From DASWZN01 sp964493965 (lineage in GTDB: Bacteria > Acidobacteriota > Terriglobia > Bryobacterales > Bryobacteraceae): a stretch of DNA of 64,000 nucleotides. This document shows positions 59,093 through 64,000 of the stretch, piece by piece (the first letter of the stretch is position 1; each line of letters begins with the position of its first letter). The position numbers and the translations under genes were made by a program. The stretch spans positions 8,285 through 72,284 of the forward strand of contig CAZBQQ010000007.1 of the NCBI GenBank assembly GCA_964493965.1, in the 5' to 3' direction. A model generated the notes under the pieces. That model was given only the letters and a program-made list of their open reading frames with translations. It was not told the DNA's origin and did not search any database.

Positions 59093-61213
59093 CTACTGGA
59101 AGATAGGCCCAGTCGGCACGGGCATATACTGAGCCGCATTCGTGCTGACGATGGTCGAGCCGTACTGGTTCTGGTCATTGGTAGCATTGTGGTTGTACAC
59201 GTTGAACGCCTTCTGGTATGCCATCCTAAAACCCGCATCGCCATCGTACGAGTCGAATTCGGGACCAGCGATGTCCACTTCCGGGTTCGCCTTCGGGAAG
59301 CAAGTCTTCCTCAAATAGACGGTGCCAATTCCGAGGGTGCCACCGCCCGCCGCAAGGTTCGCATCCGTATCGAATAGGTAGCTCGGGTTTTTCCTACCGC
59401 CCACGCCCTGCCACGCTATTGGGCGACTGATAGCCGTGATGTATCCCATCTGGAGCAGCCCGCAACTGGCCGCAAGATCCGTTTGCGCGGTGAAGTCGAG
59501 CAGGTCGCGGCCCGGATAAACCCTCAAGCAGTTTGCCCGAACGCTCGTGCACTTAGCAGGATTGTTGTAGTCTAGCCAGTTCTGCAGTGGATTCGCTACC
59601 AGAAAGTTCAATGCCGAGATGTAATGCGGCGGGGTGTCCGTGGGCGGAGCAAGAGCAATCAGACCGTCCGCACAAACCCACGGAGGGAACGGTCCGACGA
59701 AGCCTGGTTGCGGAATCGGCCCGTGCGGACACGTTCTTAGCGCCGCTCGCGGCGCGATGTCCGCTGGAAGCGTTAGCGGGCCCTGTGCGAGCGGCCCGTC
59801 CCCTCCGCTCGGCCTCGCGGCCAATCGGTAGTCCTGGTAGGGATCCTGCAAACGGAGGTCCTGCCCGGTTGAGATGATGCTGAAATCCCATGAGATGGGC
59901 TCGTAGCGCCAGGAGTTTGGATCGAACGGTTTCGCCGGATTGCTTTCCCTTTTGATCTGGCCCTTGATGAATTGAGGGGGGATACCCCGGGCATTAGCCA
60001 AGTCAATGATCCGGGGATCGTACTGAAGGTACGTCGTGCCGAGGCTCGCTGGCTGGTTGATGGTGATGGCCAGAGTCACCGGGAGCGCTGACTTGTCGGT
60101 GGGTGTAATGGTCAGGGTCACAGTCCCCAAGTGTACCGCCTGAAAATACTTGAAGTTCTCCGCCGTGTCGGCGGCGTATTCTATGACCACGTTGTTGGGG
60201 AAGAGCGAATCCTGGACTGCCGGATCGGGCTTGGCATCGTCGCTCAGTTTGAACTGCGAGACTGCCTGGAGCTCCTTGTAGCTGTTGGGGTTGTCAGGGT
60301 CCACCGTCACCAACTGTAGCCAGAACTTCGCTCCCAACGGCAGCGTCACGGGCAGCCGCCCTTGATTGTCCACTGCAGTGTGGTCGAGAACCTTCACTTG
60401 CGGGGAATTGTTGGTGTCGCTCGGCCCCTCACCCAGCCCCGCCCGAACCGCGAGGCGCCAACCGGGAGCCGCCACAGGGAAGTCGCCCCCAGCCACCGCG
60501 CAGGCAGACTGGGCCAAGTCCATTGCGGCCCCGACTCCTCCAACGAGCCTTCGTCGCCTACCCGAACACGCGAGTCGAATGCCCAAGCCCCCGTCACTCA
60601 CTCTGCTCGACAGCCACGCCAATTCCCCCAGACTCCGGGGTTTCCACAGTTTGGTGACGCAACTGTATCCCCAGTCAGAGAACCCTCCGGACCCCTGGTC
60701 AACAAGCCGCGGCTCGGTCGTAAATTGGAAATGAGCCGTCCCTCCCACGGGAATCTCGGAGGCGGGAGCCGAGCAGGCCGGATAGACGCAGTACAGAGTG
60801 CCACAAACCGGCCACGGACAAGTGCCGTAATCGACCCTGGACCATTGGAATCCCGGCTGGGTCGGATCGGAGCAGACAGGCGCGCCCGCGGACGACGTCA
60901 CGTTGTCCAGGTCGGGCACGGCCTGCGGAAGCTCCACTCCGAAGCTAGCGATCCCGTGAGGAGCCTGCGACCCACCCGGGCAGCCCGAACAAACCGAGAT
61001 GCTGTGGATCTCATAGTCCCACTTGTATAGTCCCGGAAGAGCTTGGGGATCCGCCGACAACGTCACGGTGACCTGCGTGTGATCCTGTGAGCTGTCGCCG
61101 CAATCGTTGATCCAATCGAACGGTCCCTTGTTGATGGGTTGGGGCTGGGCCCAGACCGCCCGAATCGGGATGCCCGAGAGCAGGAGCAGTATCAAGAGCT
61201 GATGGCGGCGCAC
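59093..61213 (-). CDS. Secreted protein with lysozyme/lytic-transglycosylase-like motifs
   Basis: 706 aa from GTG 61213, eight bases after GGAGGA. Signal peptide (LLILLLLSGIPIRAVWAQ). Residues about 1-330 are beta-rich with an NGCPGG-type Cys-rich part. In the C-terminal ~330 residues, QFIKGQIKRESNP (possible catalytic Glu) and SCGLLQMGYITAISRP resemble the ES and GLMQ motifs of SLT/lysozyme-like folds. They are about 160 residues apart, farther than in standard SLT domains, so this would be a divergent or inserted family. Function unproven. Confidence 0.65.
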   Translation of the reverse strand: MRRHQLLILLLLSGIPIRAVWAQPQPINKGPFDWINDCGDSSQDHTQVTVTLSADPQALPGLYKWDYEIHSISVCSGCPGGSQAPHGIASFGVELPQAVPDLDNVTSSAGAPVCSDPTQPGFQWSRVDYGTCPWPVCGTLYCVYPACSAPASEIPVGGTAHFQFTTEPRLVDQGSGGFSDWGYSCVTKLWKPRSLGELAWLSSRVSDGGLGIRLACSGRRRRLVGGVGAAMDLAQSACAVAGGDFPVAAPGWRLAVRAGLGEGPSDTNNSPQVKVLDHTAVDNQGRLPVTLPLGAKFWLQLVTVDPDNPNSYKELQAVSQFKLSDDAKPDPAVQDSLFPNNVVIEYAADTAENFKYFQAVHLGTVTLTITPTDKSALPVTLAITINQPASLGTTYLQYDPRIIDLANARGIPPQFIKGQIKRESNPAKPFDPNSWRYEPISWDFSIISTGQDLRLQDPYQDYRLAARPSGGDGPLAQGPLTLPADIAPRAALRTCPHGPIPQPGFVGPFPPWVCADGLIALAPPTDTPPHYISALNFLVANPLQNWLDYNNPAKCTSVRANCLRVYPGRDLLDFTAQTDLAASCGLLQMGYITAISRPIAWQGVGGRKNPSYLFDTDANLAAGGGTLGIGTVYLRKTCFPKANPEVDIAGPEFDSYDGDAGFRMAYQKAFNVYNHNATNDQNQYGSTIVSTNAAQYMPVPTGPIFQ

Positions 61214-61298
61214 CGGCGCGTTCCTCCGTTTGCAGGGTTCCTGGACAGAATACACGCAGCTGGGGGGGGGCAAGTCAAGGGAATTCCGGATCAAACGG

Positions 61299-61319
61299 CC
61301 TCAATCTTTGCGATTGAGG
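61299..61319 (-). terminator. Hairpin downstream of uvrA
   Basis: CCTCAATC and GATTGAGG pair perfectly around a five-base loop (TTTGC), 36 bases after the uvrA stop on the - strand. The sequence beyond it is only weakly T-rich, so rho-independent termination is possible, not certain. Confidence 0.4.
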
Positions 61320-61354
61320 TCCTACCGGCATGTTTTTCGGCGCAATGCCGCCAC

Positions 61355-64000
61355 TTACGAAGCCGCCTGCACCATCCTTTGCAGGAATCGGCCGGTGTAC
61401 GACTCCGCTACGCCGGCCACGTGCTCGGGGGTGCCTTGGGCTACGATGCGGCCGCCGCGCTCGCCGCCTTCGGGGCCTAGATCGATGACCCAGTCGGCTT
61501 CGCGGATGACTTCGAGGTTGTGCTCGATCACCACGACGCTCGCTCCGTTCTGGATCAGCTTCTGGAAGGCGTCGAGTAACTGGGCGATGTCTTCGAAATG
61601 GAGGCCGGTGGTGGGCTCGTCGAAAATGAACAGCGTGTTGGCGCAGGAGGATTGGGCCAGGTGGGCCGCGAGTTTGACGCGCTGGGCTTCGCCGCCCGAG
61701 AGCGTGGTGGCCGATTGGCCCAGCCGCAGGTAGCCGAGGCCCACCTGCGCCAGCACCTTCAGCTTCGCCACCAGGCGCGGCACGTCTCCGAAGAACAGCA
61801 GCGCTTCTTTCACCGTCAGCGCGAGCACTTCGTGAACGTTCAGGCCACGATAGCGGATTTCGAGAATGCCGCTCTTGTAGCGCGTGCCCTTGCACTCGTC
61901 GCACACCAGCTCAACGTCGGCCAGGAACTGCATTTCGACCGTCACGGTGCCATCGCCCTGGCAGGTGTCGCAACGCCCGCCGGGAATGTTGAAGGAAAAA
62001 TGCCCCGCAGTGTAGCCGCGGCGCTCGGCTTCGGCGGTGGAGGCGAATAATTCGCGGATGATATCGAACGCTTTCAGATAAGTGACGGGATTGGAGCGGG
62101 GCGTACGGCCGATGGGGGATTGATCGACCAGCACGGCCTGCTGGATCTTTTCCGCGCCCACCAGGCGCTTCAGCGCCAGACTTGCGGAGACCGGGGGCGC
62201 GGCGTCCTGTCCCGGGGCCTCGGCCTCCTGGAGAGCGCCGGCTTTGTGCGCGGCGGCCAGCGCCTTGTAGACCACTTCGTGCACCAGGCTCGATTTGCCG
62301 GAACCAGAGACGCCGGTGACGGCCACCATCATGCCCAGCGGAATCTCGACGTCGATGTGCTTGAGGTTGTGCGCGCGTGCGCCGTACACCTTCAATACGC
62401 GCTTCGGATTCACGGCGCGCGGCGAGCGCGGCGTCGGGCTCGTGCGCTCGCCCCGGAGCCAGGCCGCGGTCAGCGAACCGGTGCCATCGGCCAGCAGCTG
62501 CTGGTAGGTGCCGGAGAAAATCACGCGGCCGCCGTTCTCGCCGGCGCCGGGACCGAGGTCCACGATGTAATCGGCCGCTCGCATTACGTCGGCGTCGTGC
62601 TCCACCACGACGATGGTGTTACCGAGGTCGCGCAACTCTTCGAGGATGCGGATCAGGCGGCCGGTGTCGCGGCTGTGCAGTCCGATGGACGGCTCGTCGA
62701 GCACGTAGCAGGCGCCCACCAGGCGCGAGCCCAGGCAAGTGGCCAGTTGGATGCGCTGTGCCTCGCCGCCGGAGAGCGTGGAGGAGAGACGGTCGAGCGT
62801 CAGGTAGTCCAAGCCGACGTCGTTGAGGAACTGCAGGCGCTGGCGGATTTCGACCAGGACCTTCTCGGCGATGCCCAGTTCCTCCGGCGTCAGTTCGAGG
62901 GCGCCGAAGAAGGCGTGCGCCTCGGCAATATTCATGCGCACCACTTCGGCGAGCGTCTTCGATCCCACGCGCACGTAGAGCGCTTCGGGACGTAGGCGCG
63001 CGCCGTGGCAGGCCGGGCACTCGGCGTAGCCGCGGTAACGGCTGAGGAACACGCGCACGTGGAGCTTGTACTTCTTGGTTTCCAGGCGCTCGAAGAAGGC
63101 GCGCACGCCGCCGTACTTGGCTTCGCCGTTCAGAACGAAGTTCCGCTCGTCGGCGGTCAGCTCGAACCAGGGCACGTTGAAGCGGACACGGCCGCGGCCG
63201 TAGCGCTTCAGCGCGTCGAGGAAGCCGGTGTACTGCGGTTTGGTCCAGGGATCGATGGCGCCCTTGTCGATGGAGAGCGACTTGTCGGGCACGATGAGCT
63301 CGGGATCGTAATCCACCGTGTTGCCGAAGCCCTGGCAGCGGGGACAGGCGCCGAAGGGATTGTTGAAGCTGAACAGGGGCGGCTCGGGATCGAGGAACTC
63401 GATGTTGTCGGTCTTGCAGGCGAATTTCTCGCTGAACCGCAGTCGCTGGGCTGGCTCGGCGTTGGCTTGTTCAAAGACCACCTCGCCCGTCTCGCGGTAG
63501 GCGATCTCCACCGAATCGACGATGCGCTGGTGCAGGTCGGGCGCGAGGACCAGGCGATCCACCATCGCCCACAGCGGCTGCGCGAAATCGATTTCGAGGA
63601 GCGACTCGGGGCTGGAGAATTCGAACATGCGCCCGTTCTGGAACAGGCGGTTGAAGCCCTTCTTGCGCAGCTCGAAGAGGCGGTCGCGCAACTCCGCGGC
63701 TTTCCCTTCCCCGTAACGCACCGGGAACAGCACGTACCAGCGTGAGCCCGCGGCCTCTGCCAGCATGTGGCGGGCGACCTGATCCACCGTGTCGCGCACG
63801 ACTTGCTGGCCGCACTTAGGGCAGTAGGTGCGGCCGATGCGCGCCCAGAGCAGGCGCAGGTAATCGTACAGCTCGGTGGAGGTGGCGACGGTCGAGCGCG
63901 GATTGCGCGTGGTGTTTTTCTGGCGGATGGCGATGGGCGGGGCGATGCCGTCGATCTCGTCCACCTCGGGCTTCTCCATGCGCTCCAGGAACTGGCGGGC
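61355..64000 (-). CDS. uvrA: Excinuclease ABC subunit A (5' end outside window)
   Basis: 881 residues are visible; homologues are about 940, so the first ~60 residues, including the first Walker A, lie beyond the window. The frame continues to the edge (ARQFLERMEKPEVDEIDGI). Present are zinc sites (YCPKCG, CPRCQG, CPACHG, CDTCQG and CDECKG), the LSGGEAQR signature twice, the second Walker A GVSGSGKSS and Walker B segments (CYVLDEPSIGLHSRD, FIFDEPTTGLHFED). It recognises bulky DNA lesions and loads UvrB. Nothing unusual in the visible part. Confidence 0.96.
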   Translation of the reverse strand, partial: ARQFLERMEKPEVDEIDGIAPPIAIRQKNTTRNPRSTVATSTELYDYLRLLWARIGRTYCPKCGQQVVRDTVDQVARHMLAEAAGSRWYVLFPVRYGEGKAAELRDRLFELRKKGFNRLFQNGRMFEFSSPESLLEIDFAQPLWAMVDRLVLAPDLHQRIVDSVEIAYRETGEVVFEQANAEPAQRLRFSEKFACKTDNIEFLDPEPPLFSFNNPFGACPRCQGFGNTVDYDPELIVPDKSLSIDKGAIDPWTKPQYTGFLDALKRYGRGRVRFNVPWFELTADERNFVLNGEAKYGGVRAFFERLETKKYKLHVRVFLSRYRGYAECPACHGARLRPEALYVRVGSKTLAEVVRMNIAEAHAFFGALELTPEELGIAEKVLVEIRQRLQFLNDVGLDYLTLDRLSSTLSGGEAQRIQLATCLGSRLVGACYVLDEPSIGLHSRDTGRLIRILEELRDLGNTIVVVEHDADVMRAADYIVDLGPGAGENGGRVIFSGTYQQLLADGTGSLTAAWLRGERTSPTPRSPRAVNPKRVLKVYGARAHNLKHIDVEIPLGMMVAVTGVSGSGKSSLVHEVVYKALAAAHKAGALQEAEAPGQDAAPPVSASLALKRLVGAEKIQQAVLVDQSPIGRTPRSNPVTYLKAFDIIRELFASTAEAERRGYTAGHFSFNIPGGRCDTCQGDGTVTVEMQFLADVELVCDECKGTRYKSGILEIRYRGLNVHEVLALTVKEALLFFGDVPRLVAKLKVLAQVGLGYLRLGQSATTLSGGEAQRVKLAAHLAQSSCANTLFIFDEPTTGLHFEDIAQLLDAFQKLIQNGASVVVIEHNLEVIREADWVIDLGPEGGERGGRIVAQGTPEHVAGVAESYTGRFLQRMVQAAS

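Noticed and set aside
1..64000. Search for tRNA, rRNA, CRISPR, transposase and phage genes
   Set aside because: No cloverleaf, rRNA-like stretch, regular spacer-repeat array or mobile-element protein was found; the repeats seen are short and dispersed.

Overview
This is a GC-rich (roughly mid-60s %) chromosomal window, most likely from an Acidobacteriota bacterium close to the Solibacter/Bryobacter group. That placement is inferred from a MacB-type permease of the acidobacterial duplicated-orphan-permease kind, a PEP-CTERM protein, many secreted TPR, beta-propeller and FG-GAP-like proteins, a giant DUF3857/transglutaminase/TPR protein, and dispersed palindromic intergenic repeats. It is a draft assembly with two 100-base N runs (11271-11370 and 38399-38498). 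I saw no rRNA, tRNA, CRISPR array, prophage or transposase gene.

Region 1 (1-16 kb) is a glycan or glycolipid assembly and tailoring locus. It holds a polyprenyl-phosphate type GT2, a GT-C membrane glycosyltransferase, and a 1060-residue protein joining GT2, GtrA flippase-like and GT-C-like modules. On the other strand a tightly overlapping operon encodes a methyltransferase, an unknown 136-aa protein, a GMC-like oxidoreductase and an NAD-dependent epimerase. Next come a lipoprotein, a radical SAM/coiled-coil protein interrupted by an assembly gap, an OsmC protein and two tandem paralogous polytopic membrane proteins.

Region 2 (16-30 kb) holds a hypothetical protein, the DUF3857 protein, a phosphomannomutase/phosphoglucomutase, a 3-methyladenine DNA glycosylase, a P3A-type proton-pumping ATPase, a PPK2-family kinase, a PEP-CTERM protein and a secreted cyclase-fold/CxxCH/ankyrin protein.

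Region 3 (30-42 kb) is mostly + strand. It has a 3D-domain protein, then a compact run thpR-plsY-gpsA-ECF sigma-anti-sigma-DUF3106-unknown-recJ, a VapBC-type toxin-antitoxin pair behind a perfect palindrome, an operon of a sodium:solute symporter, a glycosidase-like protein and a cyclase, and an outer-membrane beta-barrel protein.

Region 4 (42-64 kb) is mostly - strand. It has a TPR protein, the large permease, a DUF1328 protein, a two-component system, a monofunctional transglycosylase, a degenerate receiver protein, a TPR lipoprotein-like protein, a secreted clan GH-A-like hydrolase, an NHL-repeat protein, a three-gene TPR/coiled-coil operon, two secreted proteins (one with lysozyme-like motifs) and uvrA running off the window end.

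At least four families of short dispersed repeats lie between genes. Two form runs of perfect hairpins whose arms differ between copies while the pairing is kept. One of these supplies the stop codon of the DNA glycosylase gene. Assignments come from reading motifs by eye; no database search was run.
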